A DNA stretch of 64,000 nt from Chloroflexota bacterium (GCA_016234495.1 JACRBI010000013.1:1-64000), one strand, 5' to 3'; positions 1 through 8,525 are shown, counted from the stretch's first letter. Program-made: numbers and translations. Notes: generated by a model from the sequence alone, not told the origin.

Positions 1-1131
1 GGCCACGCCGTCAATCGCGCGTCCCATCTGCTCGACGGAGCCAGAGGTCTTGGTGACGCCGGCCGTCTGCTGGGCGGTGCCGAGCGCGACCTGTTGGATG
101 GTGGTGGCGATCTGGTTGGTGGCTTCGCCGGATTGTTCGGCTGCGGTGCTGAGTTGCGAGGCGGCAGCGGTGACGGCGTTGGCACTGTCTGCCACCAGTC
201 CGATCGCTTCGCGCAGTCCGCCGATCATCTTTGCGAAGGAGTTGCCGAGTTCGTCCCTGGCTGATTTCGGGGTGACCGAGGTGGTCAGGTCGTTCTCCGC
301 TATGGCAGTGGCGGCCACGCCCATGCCCTGCATGTAGTTGATCAACTCATCGAAGGCCTTGCCGATTGTGCCGATCTCGTCCTTGCGGGAGCGCACCTTG
401 TCTTTCTCCCCTTCGCTCATCTCGCGCAGCATGTCGCCCACTGCCAGAGATTTCGCCATACTGGTCACCATCCCCAGCGGGTTGGCGATGCTGTTCGAAA
501 TAATGACGCCGAGCGCCATGCCTGCCAATACGGCAGCCAACATCAGCGTGATCATGATCGTGGTGGCTGTGTTGGCTAGGACAGTGTTTGCATCAGAGGT
601 GGCTTTGGCTTGCTCGACCTTTCTGGTTTCCATGGCTTGAATACTGTCATCCAAAGCCTGCGCGGCTGCAAAGGCTTCGCCATGCAGCAGCTCCTCAGCT
701 TCCAGTTTTTTTCCATCTTGAACCAGGGCCTTCATTTCTTCGACATGTTGAACATAATCTGTATGCGCCTTGTCAAAATCGTCATACATGGCCTGCATCT
801 TTTCGGTTTGGATCAGACTGGCATATTCAGCGGATGCTGTGTCAATTTGAGCAGTGAGTTCATCGACCTTGTCAATATACTTTTGGGTTTCTTCCTCCGT
901 TTTGGCGCTGATCATGTCTCGCGCGTTGATGCGCGTGCGCTGGTATGTGGTGGAAATATCCACCAGCAGCCCAAGCGGTCTGGCGTAGTTTTCATACATG
1001 TAGGTGTCTGCGGCGTCGATCTGTTTGATGTAATAAATCCCCACCCCTCCCACCACCGCCGTGATGATGGCAATGATCAGGAAACTCCCGATCAATTTCA
1101 CGCTGGTTTTGAGATTGTTCAGTGCGTTCAT
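1..1131 (-). CDS. Methyl-accepting chemotaxis protein, partial (C-terminus outside window)
   Basis: Inner-membrane chemoreceptor that controls CheA. It reads on the minus strand from an ATG at 1131 preceded by GAAGGAG; the 3' part lies beyond base 1. The translation begins MNALNNLKTSVKL, with a first membrane helix in the first 35 residues and a four-helix-bundle-type periplasmic region rich in E/K/Q. A second helix follows (TIMITLMLAAVLAGMALGV), then a HAMP domain and the start of the signalling coiled coil. Bases 1 to about 430 align without gaps to 2711 to about 3140 in the next receptor, often base for base, so the cytoplasmic halves are a tandem duplication or have been homogenised. The sensing domains differ, so ligands probably differ. 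The ligand cannot be inferred. Confidence 0.93.
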   Translation of the reverse strand, partial: MNALNNLKTSVKLIGSFLIIAIITAVVGGVGIYYIKQIDAADTYMYENYARPLGLLVDISTTYQRTRINARDMISAKTEEETQKYIDKVDELTAQIDTASAEYASLIQTEKMQAMYDDFDKAHTDYVQHVEEMKALVQDGKKLEAEELLHGEAFAAAQALDDSIQAMETRKVEQAKATSDANTVLANTATTIMITLMLAAVLAGMALGVIISNSIANPLGMVTSMAKSLAVGDMLREMSEGEKDKVRSRKDEIGTIGKAFDELINYMQGMGVAATAIAENDLTTSVTPKSARDELGNSFAKMIGGLREAIGLVADSANAVTAAASQLSTAAEQSGEATNQIATTIQQVALGTAQQTAGVTKTSGSVEQMGRAIDGVA

Positions 1132-1459
1132 TTTGATTTTGTCTCCTTCACGTTGTTTGCTATATTGTCAGTCTTTCTGGCTGACTGGGATTCAAAGACT
1201 TGCTTTTCACTTTCATAAGAGATGCAGCGCTCGATCCTTCTGAGACTCCATCCGCCGCCAAACCCATTTGATGCTACCGATCATTACGATAATTTCTGGG
1301 TCTGGTGTGTAGTTACCAGCGCTTCTAAGGCGAAGCGGGCCGCAATCGTTGACAGACCATGCTTCAGGTCAGGCTTGATGCCGTATGATTTACGGCTTAT
1401 GTCAAAGATCACCAATTGTTGTTCCATTGTTTCCGATAATTCCTGCTTCCATAATCACA
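1132..1459. other. Intergenic region between two tandem chemoreceptor genes
   Basis: This 328-base spacer holds no convincing gene. It must carry the end of the upstream receptor transcript and any promoter for the downstream receptor. On the minus strand an inverted repeat (AGTCTTT ... AAAGACT) encloses a smaller GTCAG/CTGAC dyad at about 1170-1200. It could fold in the leader of the downstream receptor, but it has no U-tract and I do not call it a terminator. Confidence 0.4.
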
Positions 1460-3871
1460 TCAAACTGTATTCTGTAATTCACCAATCAACCTCGCGAGTT
1501 CATCGTAGGCTTGCTTAAGTTGCGCAAGATATTCCTGCCGGGGTTCTTTGTCGGAGTCGGAAGAATTGGCCAGCTTTAACAACACTTCATGAAAATCCTT
1601 GTGAGGCTGTTCGATACCCAGGAAAAATTCGTTTTGACCGTAATCCTTTTTCCCGCGCCCGTAATACCAATGTCCCAACAGGCACTCGGTCTGAGATATT
1701 GCTTCCTCTGGCGCAAGCCGTCTTTCCCCATTCACTGAAGCCTCAACTTTTTTCACCCAATCGCTGTGCTGCGACGATGCCAAAACGATGTTGATCAGAT
1801 TGTTCGATTTACTGGATTCCAGATCCAGTTTGAATTGAGCCGCCACCATTTGCAGCATCAGCGATAACTCTTTCATGGATGCCGCCGAATCAGAGACTTC
1901 CTTCACCTGGGCAGATACTTCATCGGTGGAGGTTGATACCTCCTGGATCGCCGCGCTGCTTTCTTCGCTGATGCTGGCGATGTTCTCGATGGCATGAGTC
2001 AGCTCTGACGAATTCGCCGCCATTTCCTCGGTCGCGGCAGTATTCTCCTCGATCACAGCCGAAACCGCATCGACCGCCTCGACCAGTTCCGCCGCCGCCG
2101 CGCTGACCTTGGCTGCCGCCGCGCCCGCATCCTCGGCCTGCTTGTAGACCGACTCTGCCGCGCCGAGAATGTTGTCGAGCACCTCGCCTGCCGAATGTGC
2201 GCGGGTGACGCCCGACTCAACTTCATCAGCCGAAGCCTTCATGGCAGTCACCGCCTCAGAGACGGTCTTCTGAATGCCCTTGATCAGTGCCGCAATTTCT
2301 TTCGTGGCAAGCGTCGAGCGTTCTGCCAGCTTGCGGACTTCATCCGCCACGACCGCAAAGCCCTTGCCCTGCTCGCCAGCGCGCGCCGCTTCGATGGCGG
2401 CATTCAGCGCTAATAAATTAGTCTGCGAAGCAATGTCTTCGATGGTCTCGACGATGTTACCGATCTCCTCGGAGCGCGAGCCCATCTCTTCGACCTTGGA
2501 GGCAGTCAGGCCGACCTTGCTGCGGATGGCTTCCATGCCGCTGATGGTTTCCTTGACCGTCTTCGCGCCGTCGCGAGATAATGAAGCCGACTGGGCCGAG
2601 TCACGGGTGACGGACTGCACATTGTTGGCGACCTGCCCAATGGCAGTGTTGATGCGCGAGGTTGTCTGCGAAGCCTGAGAGATGGCGCGGGCTTGTTCCT
2701 GCGCGCCTTTGGCCACGCCGTCAATGACGCGTCCCATCTGCTCGACGGAGCTTGAAGTCTTGGTGATGCTGTCAGTTTGCTGGGTTGTGCCGAGCGCGAC
2801 CTGTTGAATGGTGGCCGCGATCTGACTGGCGGCTTCGCCGGATTGTTCGGCAGCGGCAGCAAGGTGCGCGGCTGAAGAGGTGACAGCATTTGCGCTTTCT
2901 GTTATCAAGCCCACGGCTTCGCGCAGACCGATGATCATCTTGACAAAGGCGTTGCCGAGTTCATCCTTATCTGATTTTGGGGTTACATGGGTTGTCAGGT
3001 CGTTCTCTGCAATGGCTGTGGCGGCCACGCCCATGCCCTGCATGTAGTTGATCAATTCATCGAAAGACTTTCCAATATCCCCGATCTCATCCTTGCGCAG
3101 GCGCACCTTATTTTTCTCTGTGTCGCTCATGTCACGCAAGAGATTTCCCGCCGCCATTGCCTTCGAGATTCTTACCAATATTCCCATCGGAATTGTGATG
3201 CTGCGGCTGATAACCAGCACCGACCCCAATGCCAGTGAGATACCTAAAATGCTGGTCGCGATCAGCAGGCTGCGCGTGGATTTAAATGTCCTATCGCCCT
3301 GGATGCTCGTTTCTTTGGCAATTTCTTTGTTGATCGAAAGCAGGTTGTGGATTGATTCGGTTAAAGCCTTGCTGGCTTTGGAAGTCCTCCCGCCATTTTC
3401 CAGGCTGGCAATTGCCTGCGCGCGGCTGCCAGCCATGTTCAATGCCAGCGCTTCCTGGGAAGCGTTATGATATTCGCGGATGGCTGTTTCAAACCTGCCC
3501 AGTTCTTCCCTCTCCTTGTCGCTCAATGCAGACGATTTGTAGGCTTTGAAATTATCATCTATGTTTTTCTCTAACTTTGCGATCTCTACTTTAATATTTT
3601 CCGCCTCTTTTGAGATAAGCACAGCCCTGTAAATGTTCCCCTTGATTGAGTTCATGTCGGCTTGTATACTGCCCAATTGCTCTATCGGCAAAAGGCGGTC
3701 TGTGTACATGGCAGTCATACCGTCGTTGATGTTGTTGATCGAAACGTTTCCCACCCCGGCGATGATGAGGATAAACACAAGGGTGGTGCCAAAAGCGCCA
3801 AGGAGTTTAAAGCTGGTCCTCAGGTTATCGATCCACTTCAAAGGGGCTGTCCAGAGTTTTGAGAGTTCCAT
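1460..3871 (-). CDS. Methyl-accepting chemotaxis protein with C-terminal CZB zinc-binding domain
   Basis: Transmembrane chemoreceptor of 803 residues. TM1 lies at about 22-44, a four-helix-bundle sensor at 45-200, TM2 at 201-223, HAMP at about 224-276 and the signalling domain at about 320-680. The conserved hairpin tip is near 484-516 ([17 protein letters not shown] then [14 protein letters not shown]). The tail, 695-800, is a CZB domain with the expected His/Cys ligands: H702, C730 in the motif [10 protein letters not shown]757 and H761 (PHKDFH). CZB domains bind zinc and in other receptors sense zinc or hypochlorous acid; the effector here is inference. The ATG at 3871 has AAGGAT upstream. 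A 12-base gap separates it from the cysteine-rich ORF upstream, so the two are probably cotranscribed. Confidence 0.96.
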   Translation of the reverse strand: MELSKLWTAPLKWIDNLRTSFKLLGAFGTTLVFILIIAGVGNVSINNINDGMTAMYTDRLLPIEQLGSIQADMNSIKGNIYRAVLISKEAENIKVEIAKLEKNIDDNFKAYKSSALSDKEREELGRFETAIREYHNASQEALALNMAGSRAQAIASLENGGRTSKASKALTESIHNLLSINKEIAKETSIQGDRTFKSTRSLLIATSILGISLALGSVLVISRSITIPMGILVRISKAMAAGNLLRDMSDTEKNKVRLRKDEIGDIGKSFDELINYMQGMGVAATAIAENDLTTHVTPKSDKDELGNAFVKMIIGLREAVGLITESANAVTSSAAHLAAAAEQSGEAASQIAATIQQVALGTTQQTDSITKTSSSVEQMGRVIDGVAKGAQEQARAISQASQTTSRINTAIGQVANNVQSVTRDSAQSASLSRDGAKTVKETISGMEAIRSKVGLTASKVEEMGSRSEEIGNIVETIEDIASQTNLLALNAAIEAARAGEQGKGFAVVADEVRKLAERSTLATKEIAALIKGIQKTVSEAVTAMKASADEVESGVTRAHSAGEVLDNILGAAESVYKQAEDAGAAAAKVSAAAAELVEAVDAVSAVIEENTAATEEMAANSSELTHAIENIASISEESSAAIQEVSTSTDEVSAQVKEVSDSAASMKELSLMLQMVAAQFKLDLESSKSNNLINIVLASSQHSDWVKKVEASVNGERRLAPEEAISQTECLLGHWYYGRGKKDYGQNEFFLGIEQPHKDFHEVLLKLANSSDSDKEPRQEYLAQLKQAYDELARLIGELQNTV

Positions 3872-3883
3872 AAAGTATCCTTT

Positions 3884-4066
3884 TTAAGCCAGAGTGAATA
3901 AAGTGATCTTCTCATTATTTAACGGTAATGGAATGGGCTTAACCAAAACAACCTGCTCGGCCAACCCAATGTTAAAACGGCAAAGCGCGCAATCCTTCAT
4001 GGCTTGTGCCAACAGGCAGCACCGGCAGATCGCAATACAGGATTCGATTTTTTCCTTATCGTTCAT
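3884..4066 (-). CDS. Small cysteine-rich protein (60 aa), unknown function
   Basis: I do not recognise the family. The 60-residue ORF has six cysteines in its first 30 residues (C10, C14, C16, C17, C26, C29), in the spacing C-x3-C-x-C-C-x8-C-x2-C, which suggests metal or Fe-S binding or a disulfide cluster. It has no signal peptide or membrane helix. The start is well supported: AGAGGAG lies about 6 bases before the ATG on the minus strand. It is the first gene of a short unit with the CZB chemoreceptor 12 bases downstream. A role in metal or redox signalling to that receptor is inference. It could be spurious, but the ribosome binding site and the cysteine pattern argue for a real gene. Confidence 0.6.
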   Translation of the reverse strand: MNDKEKIESCIAICRCCLLAQAMKDCALCRFNIGLAEQVVLVKPIPLPLNNEKITLFTLA

Positions 4067-4339
4067 GACGCACTCCTCTTTCTCGTGTCTTAACCGGCTT
4101 TGCTCACATCAATGGCTGCGGTGCCGCGCTGCGCACCATGGACGGAAATTTGGTAACCTGAAATTTCAGGCCGCCAAATTGACACCATTGTATAAACAAG
4201 GGCAAATTTTCATAATAAAAATGAAGATAAGAACTTATTAAGATTGCGTGAATTTTCCTGCCCCCCATTTTTTGTATTAGCCTCCTGAAAAAATGTGGTT
4301 TGCCGCTGAGATCACATTAAACTTCTTGCAAAAGTACTT
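4067..4339. other. Promoter/leader region of the minus-strand chemoreceptor unit
   Basis: No gene is seen. On the minus strand a sigma-70-like -10 (TATACAAT, 4194-4187) is followed, at the expected start of transcription, by a symmetrical nested palindrome (4147-4180). A clear -35 is lacking. The rest up to 4339 is AT-rich and featureless. Confidence 0.4.
4147..4180. promoter_or_regulatory. 34-bp nested palindrome, possible operator
   Basis: An outer perfect dyad AATTTGG (4147-4153) / CCAAATT (4174-4180) encloses, after 3-base spacers on both sides, an inner perfect palindrome CCTGAAATTTCAGG (4157-4170). Both share one axis at 4163.5. It lies just downstream of a minus-strand -10-like TATACAAT, so it could be an operator for the cysteine-rich ORF and CZB receptor, or a stem-loop in their leader RNA. 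Confidence 0.45.
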
Positions 4340-4362
4340 GTAGGGCGGGCTTTCAATCCGCC
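4340..4362 (+). repeat. REP-like hairpin with GTAG head (forward member of pair)
   Basis: GTAG is followed by an imperfect hairpin, GGCGG (4344-4348) pairing with CCGCC (4358-4362). A 5' GTAG or GGAG tetranucleotide plus hairpin is the known form of REP sequences mobilised by REP-associated HUH transposases (RAYTs). Its partner lies 22 bases downstream in opposite orientation. Confidence 0.55.
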
Positions 4363-4384
4363 ATGCTTCAAAATTCCACAAGAC

Positions 4385-4407
4385 GTCAGGCTAAAAGCCT
4401 GACCTAC
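4385..4407 (-). repeat. REP-like hairpin with GTAG head (inverted member of pair)
   Basis: Read on the minus strand, GTAG (4407-4404) is followed by a perfect 8-bp hairpin, GTCAGGCT (4385-4392) pairing with AGCCTGAC (4396-4403). With the forward copy at 4340-4362 it forms an inverted, BIME-like pair about 230 bases upstream of a HUH-transposase-like gene. Confidence 0.55.
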
Positions 4408-4639
4408 GATTGGCTTAAAAGCCCACTCTGTGGCTATGGCGGGCAGGATGACGGATTATTTCAAAAATCCGTCCAGACAACCTGCGTTGAAAATTTCACC
4501 CGTTTTTTATGGGAATTAACCCGCTTGCGGCTATACTGGGAAAAATCCAAACCATGTCCTTGATTAGATCAAAGGACTGCATGGCAAAAGGAAACCCATT
4601 GACGGAAGTGTTACGCCCTTTTTTCGCAAAGAGGTATTT

Positions 4640-5215
4640 GTGAATTCCTTTGAACTCGAATATGTAATGACAGAAACCGAGCAAGTGCAATTTGAGCAGA
4701 GAGAATTGCAAACGGTCTTGCCTGAGGCGATGCCTGCGTCAGCCCAGCCAGTGACTCTTGAAGAGACGCGCCCAGCCTCGGGCATGGAAGAGATCGAAAT
4801 TGTCGAGGTCGAATCCTTCCAGCAGAACCTTTATGAGTTGTCATACTCATGTTTGTTGATTCCCCGCTTCAGCGATCATTATTTGACAGGCGATATCACA
4901 TCAGATCTGCCGGACTGGGTAAGGCAAATTTGCATTTCATACGGCTGGCGGTTGGATGACATCATGGTTCGCCCCGGGCATCTTCACTGGGTCATGACCG
5001 TTCCCATCACCGTGAATCCCGCCCAGTTCATGCGGCTCATGCGCCAATTGACATCGCAGAAGATCTTTGAATATTACCCCCGCTATGCGCGCAAAAATGT
5101 TTCCAGCGATTTCTGGGCGCCCGCCTTTTTAGTCGCGCCTGGAAAACAATTTCAATCCATGGAAAATATAAACGCTTTTATTCTTCAAACACGCCGCCAG
5201 CAGGGAATTTACTAA
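4640..5215 (+). CDS. IS200/RAYT-like HUH domain protein lacking the catalytic tyrosine
   Basis: 191 residues. After an acidic, low-complexity N-terminal extension (1-60), residues 65-187 follow the layout of IS200/Y1 transposases. A first strand (YELSYSCLLIP) is followed by a helix, then the HUH motif H114-L115-H116 in VRPGHLHWVMTVP, a basic helix (about 127-142), an FWAPAFLV segment and a final helix. Y1 enzymes carry the nucleophilic tyrosine there in a Y-I-x-x-Q pattern. Here it reads AFILQ, so the position is phenylalanine (F180). Strand cleavage by the usual mechanism therefore looks impossible, and an exapted DNA- or RNA-binding role is inference. The GTG start at 4640 has AGAGG upstream; an ATG at 4667 is the alternative. 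REP-like hairpins lie upstream. Confidence 0.65.
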   Translation: MNSFELEYVMTETEQVQFEQRELQTVLPEAMPASAQPVTLEETRPASGMEEIEIVEVESFQQNLYELSYSCLLIPRFSDHYLTGDITSDLPDWVRQICISYGWRLDDIMVRPGHLHWVMTVPITVNPAQFMRLMRQLTSQKIFEYYPRYARKNVSSDFWAPAFLVAPGKQFQSMENINAFILQTRRQQGIY

Positions 5216-5358
5216 AAATAAATAATGCACAGTTGGATATTGGACTTGTAACGGTCCGCTGTCCGGCTGTTTTCATTTAATCGCTTCGGTGTGACCGATG
5301 AGCGGGGATATGCCAATAAGCAGGCTCAGCGCCGAAATATTTGTCACCTAACACCCCC

Positions 5359-5385
5359 TAAAGATTTCAACTGACATGCCGATTG
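5359..5385 (+). promoter_or_regulatory. Sigma-28 (FliA) promoter of the DUF1521/MIIA-like gene
   Basis: The -35 TAAAGATT (5359-5366), an 11-base spacer and the -10 GCCGATTG (5378-5385) match the FliA consensus TAAAGTTT-N11-GCCGATAA at 13 of 16 positions with exact spacing. The start of transcription would be near 5392, about 28 bases before the ATG. It places the downstream gene in the late flagellar class. Confidence 0.75.
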
Positions 5386-5419
5386 TGAACATGGAAATAA
5401 TTTTGCCGCGGAGGCAGGC

Positions 5420-6364
5420 ATGAGCAATGTTGCGTCAGTTGAACTATCCAATCTAATGGCCGCTCGACGGCTTTTGGAGTTTGAAAAGAACGCCGAACTG
5501 CGCCGCAGTGGAAAAGATGTCGAGGAAAAATCTGCCCTGGATTATTTTGAAGAAGACCAGGCGTATATCAGCGACTCTGCCCTGACCGCCCAAAAACAAA
5601 ATGTGAATCCTTTTCCGCCGATAGAAAATATCACCATCAAATTATCTGACCTCCACAAAGCGAAAAACAATGGAAATGCCGAGGCGGCTCAGGAAACCAT
5701 TGTTGATGAAGAATTCATTGTAACGGGCAGCCAGAGTGTTGAGGTCAAGCTGGAGATGCGCTATCGCTCAAGTGTGCCATTGGAAGGCTTGCTGGTTCAC
5801 GATCAGAACTACGCAGAATCCGACCGCTACCTTTTTAAATTTGCCGATGGCGCCACTTTTACCATCCTCGATAAATGGACCAATAAAAGCACGACCATTT
5901 GGGGCGACCCCCACGTGGACGTTGATGACGTGTCCGGCAATAATAATGGCGATTTTAAAGACCTGAAAACCAGCGATGATTTCACAACCTTCATGCTGAG
6001 TGATGGCACGCGCGTAACATTCAAGGCAAAGGATGATGGGATCATTGAACAGGTGGATATCTTCAAAGGATCACAGCATGTCAAAGGTGTTGGCGCGGCT
6101 GCGCGGGGATTTTCTCCCGAAACCGGGCTTTTCTCCAAAAAAGTACTGGACGATGGACTGCTGGTTTCAAGCAGGCACGCTCAGGGTGATGTGATCTACG
6201 CCGGCGGCGACGGCAATGACTGGTTCGATGCCGGCAATAAATTAATCTGGGGCAAAACTACAGGTGCGGTGCTAACTCAACGTCCTTCCGCGCTGTTGGA
6301 GTTTTACTATAAACAAACAATATCCCAGTCAATAACGGTTCAGGCGGTTGCCAGAAACGCGTAA
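5420..6364 (+). CDS. DUF1521 / metal-ion-inducible autocleavage (MIIA)-like protein
   Basis: 314 residues with no signal peptide or membrane helix. The core, about 105-250, carries W161-G-D-P-H-V-D-V-D169. This is the Asp-Pro context at which DUF1521/MIIA domains (NopE1 of Bradyrhizobium, a type III effector) cleave themselves when calcium is bound. The acidic loop after it (DDVSGNNNGDFKDL) could hold the metal. A single RTX-like nonapeptide, GGDGNDWFD (262-270), lies near the C-terminus. Cleavage after D163 would give halves of about 163 and 151 residues. A sigma-28 promoter lies directly upstream (5359-5385) and GGAGG precedes the ATG, so the gene is expressed with late flagellar genes. Export through the flagellar apparatus is inference. 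WGDPH also occurs in von Willebrand D domains, an alternative fold. Confidence 0.7.
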   Translation: MSNVASVELSNLMAARRLLEFEKNAELRRSGKDVEEKSALDYFEEDQAYISDSALTAQKQNVNPFPPIENITIKLSDLHKAKNNGNAEAAQETIVDEEFIVTGSQSVEVKLEMRYRSSVPLEGLLVHDQNYAESDRYLFKFADGATFTILDKWTNKSTTIWGDPHVDVDDVSGNNNGDFKDLKTSDDFTTFMLSDGTRVTFKAKDDGIIEQVDIFKGSQHVKGVGAAARGFSPETGLFSKKVLDDGLLVSSRHAQGDVIYAGGDGNDWFDAGNKLIWGKTTGAVLTQRPSALLEFYYKQTISQSITVQAVARNA

Positions 6365-6628
6365 GTATGCAGTTTTAGTTTGGGTTAAAAATGCTGTAAT
6401 CATTTTAGGAAAATGGGGGAGTAAATCAAAAAATATCGCTTGTCATCCCTGCTGATTTTTGCCGGGCTGTTTTACGCACCCTGCTGCGTGCGATATTTTT
6501 AGCCAATCTTTATATTCCTTTCACGGCCTCTTTACACGAAAATTTAGGGCGATATGCTAAAGTTACGCATGAATAACCGTCTGCCTTGGATATTAATTTG
6601 GAATCCGGGCAGAAAGGAAAAAAAGATC
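6365..6628. promoter_or_regulatory. Intergenic region: long-range stem-loop and candidate promoter of the flbD-mot-fli operon
   Basis: An 11-bp perfect inverted repeat, AAAAATATCGC (6429-6439) / GCGATATTTTT (6490-6500), encloses about 50 bases that contain a smaller GCAC...GTGC dyad. It ends in T residues and may end the MIIA transcript. Downstream, TTTACA (6531-6536), a 16-base spacer and TATGCT (6553-6558) form a plausible but unproven sigma-70 promoter for the long operon that begins with flbD. Confidence 0.4.
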
Positions 6629-6838
6629 GTGATATTTCTTACCCGTACGAATGGCGTGAAATTTTATATCAACCCGGAGTTGATCCAAACAGTGGAGGCA
6701 ACTCCAGATACGATCATCACATTAGTGAACAATAAAAAGCTGCTTGTTAAAGACACACCGCAGGAAATTGCCGAACGCTTCATCGAATACAGGCAGAAAA
6801 CCATGGCGCCGCTTTTACCTCGAACGTCGAATGAATAA
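6629..6838 (+). CDS. flbD: Flagellar protein FlbD/SwrD family
   Basis: 69 residues: VIFLTRTNGVKFYINPELIQ, then TPDTIITLVNNKKLLVKDTPQEI. This is the FlbD pattern of hydrophobic start, LTRxNG, NPxLI and PDT. FlbD/SwrD sits at the head of mot-fli operons and in Bacillus raises flagellar torque through the stator. Upstream ATG codons in frame (6554, 6569) would add 25 or 20 residues unlike the family. The GTG at 6629, with AAAGGA about 10 bases before it, restores the usual length. motA follows after 51 bases. Confidence 0.85.
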   Translation: MIFLTRTNGVKFYINPELIQTVEATPDTIITLVNNKKLLVKDTPQEIAERFIEYRQKTMAPLLPRTSNE

Positions 6839-6889
6839 ATTAACTTCTATAAAATGAAAAACTTTCAAACAGGATATCAGGAGTAATTC

Positions 6890-7714
6890 ATGGATATTGC
6901 AACCATCTCGGGGCTGGTTCTGGCCATTACGGTTATTGTCGTGGCGTTGATCATGGACGGCGGCTCGCCGGCGGAATTATTTGCACACCCGTCAGCGATT
7001 ATCTTGATTTTTGGCGGGTCCCTGGGCGCGACTGTCATTACCTCTCCATTGAAAGTTGTGCTCACATTGCCCAAGGTCATTATGCAGGCATTTACTTCCG
7101 CTGGTTTTGATGCCAAAGGGACAATTGAGTTATTAACCAAACTTGCAGACAAAGCGCGCCGCGAAGGACTGCTTGCGCTCGAAGAGGACAGCAGAAAGAT
7201 CACAGATAAATTCCTCAAAAAAGGCGTCATGATGGTGGTTGACGGAGTGGAGCCTGAACAGGTATCGGCTATTTTGGAAACCACGGTCGATCAAATGCGC
7301 ACCCGCCATAAAAGCGGAATTGGCTTCTTTACCGCAGCCGGCGCTTTTGCGCCGACATTCGGCATTATCGGTACGGTCATGGGCTTGATCAGCGTGTTGA
7401 AACAATTGGATAACCCCTCTGCATTGGGAGAAGCAATTGCCGCGGCATTTCTGGCGACTCTCTGGGGCTTGCTGAGCGCCAACCTGATCTACCTGCCAAT
7501 CGCTGGAAAGCTAAAGGCCAAAAGTGAAGAGGAAGCGCGCAATCGGTACATGCAATTGGAGGGTATCCTCTCCATTCAAGCAGGCGAAAACCCGCGCATT
7601 GTGCGCGACAAACTCACAGCATATATGACCCCATCAGAAGTAAAGGGAGAGGATGATGCGGAGAAAGCCAAAGGCGACCAGAAAGTCCCGGCTGGTAACA
7701 AGGCTCAGGCGTAA
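6890..7714 (+). CDS. motA: Flagellar stator protein MotA
   Basis: Proton-channel half of the stator. The 274 residues carry four membrane helices: about 4-22, 33-52, 144-166 (GFFTAAGAFAPTFGIIGTVMG, with the conserved prolines) and 177-199. The charged cytoplasmic loop between helices 2 and 3 contacts FliG. The C-terminal tail is charged. CAGGAG precedes the ATG. motB starts two bases after the stop, as expected for subunits needed in fixed ratio. Confidence 0.97.
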   Translation: MDIATISGLVLAITVIVVALIMDGGSPAELFAHPSAIILIFGGSLGATVITSPLKVVLTLPKVIMQAFTSAGFDAKGTIELLTKLADKARREGLLALEEDSRKITDKFLKKGVMMVVDGVEPEQVSAILETTVDQMRTRHKSGIGFFTAAGAFAPTFGIIGTVMGLISVLKQLDNPSALGEAIAAAFLATLWGLLSANLIYLPIAGKLKAKSEEEARNRYMQLEGILSIQAGENPRIVRDKLTAYMTPSEVKGEDDAEKAKGDQKVPAGNKAQA

Positions 7715-7716
7715 CC

Positions 7717-8487
7717 ATGGCACACCGTAAAGAAGAACACGAAGAGCATCACGATGAACGCTGGCTGGTGAGCTACGCAGATTTTATTACCCTGTTGATG
7801 GTCTTGTTCGTTGTGCTTTACTCCATGGGACAGGTGAATGTGGAGAAATACAAACTATTGGCAGAAAGCATGAAGATGGCTTTCTCCCTTGGCGGTGCCT
7901 CTCAGGTGGTGGACAGCCAGATCAACCAGGCTGGAGGCGATAGTGAAGACGGAACAGCCAAGCCGATAGTTGTTCCCGGTATCCCCGAAGGACCAACCCA
8001 GTCTGAGGAAGTCGCCGGACAATTAACAGCCATGCTCTCCTCTCAAAACCTTGGCAATCAGGTAAGCGTTCAAACCAACATCGAAGGAGTATTGATCTCC
8101 CTCAGCGAACGCCTGATCTTCAAGAACGACCAGACAGACCTGCCCCCGGAAGCCTTGCAGGTGATCGATACAATTGTTGAGATGCTGCGCCCGATCGAAA
8201 ACAAGATTCGCCTGGTTGGGCATACCAATAACACGCCTTCCACCAATCCGCTTTACCCGACAAATTGGGAATTGTCACTCGCGCGCGCCACATCGGTTGC
8301 GAAATATCTGATCAATGCCGGCGTTGCGCCGGAGAGGTTGATCGTTTCAGGTCAGGGTGAGTACGCCCCGGTGTTTCCAAATGATACCGATCAGCATAAA
8401 GAATTGAACGCCCGTGTGGAAATCATCATCATCTATAAAGTGGACAGCAATATCATAGACGTCAACGCGCCGAGCGTTCTGCCATAA
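7717..8487 (+). CDS. motB: Flagellar stator protein MotB
   Basis: Ion-binding and cell-wall-anchoring stator subunit, 256 residues. A His/Glu-rich N-terminus leads into one membrane helix with the ion-carrying aspartate, D22 in SYADFITLLMVLFVVLYSMG. The C-terminal OmpA-like domain (about 120-250) binds peptidoglycan and shows GHTNN, NWELSLARA and NARVEI motifs. Whether protons or sodium drive it cannot be settled from this sequence. The gene follows motA by two bases. Confidence 0.97.
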   Translation: MAHRKEEHEEHHDERWLVSYADFITLLMVLFVVLYSMGQVNVEKYKLLAESMKMAFSLGGASQVVDSQINQAGGDSEDGTAKPIVVPGIPEGPTQSEEVAGQLTAMLSSQNLGNQVSVQTNIEGVLISLSERLIFKNDQTDLPPEALQVIDTIVEMLRPIENKIRLVGHTNNTPSTNPLYPTNWELSLARATSVAKYLINAGVAPERLIVSGQGEYAPVFPNDTDQHKELNARVEIIIIYKVDSNIIDVNAPSVLP

Positions 8488-8525
8488 ATTGGATCGGCCA
8501 AACAGGTTTTTTGAATCGGAGTCAT

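Noticed and set aside
4363-4563. 66-codon ORF downstream of the REP-like pair
   Set aside because: It runs through the repeat hairpins, has no ribosome binding site and matches no family pattern.
6554-6628. N-terminal extension of FlbD from the ATG at 6554
   Set aside because: The added 25 residues do not fit the family, and the GTG at 6629 has a better ribosome binding site and gives the normal length.
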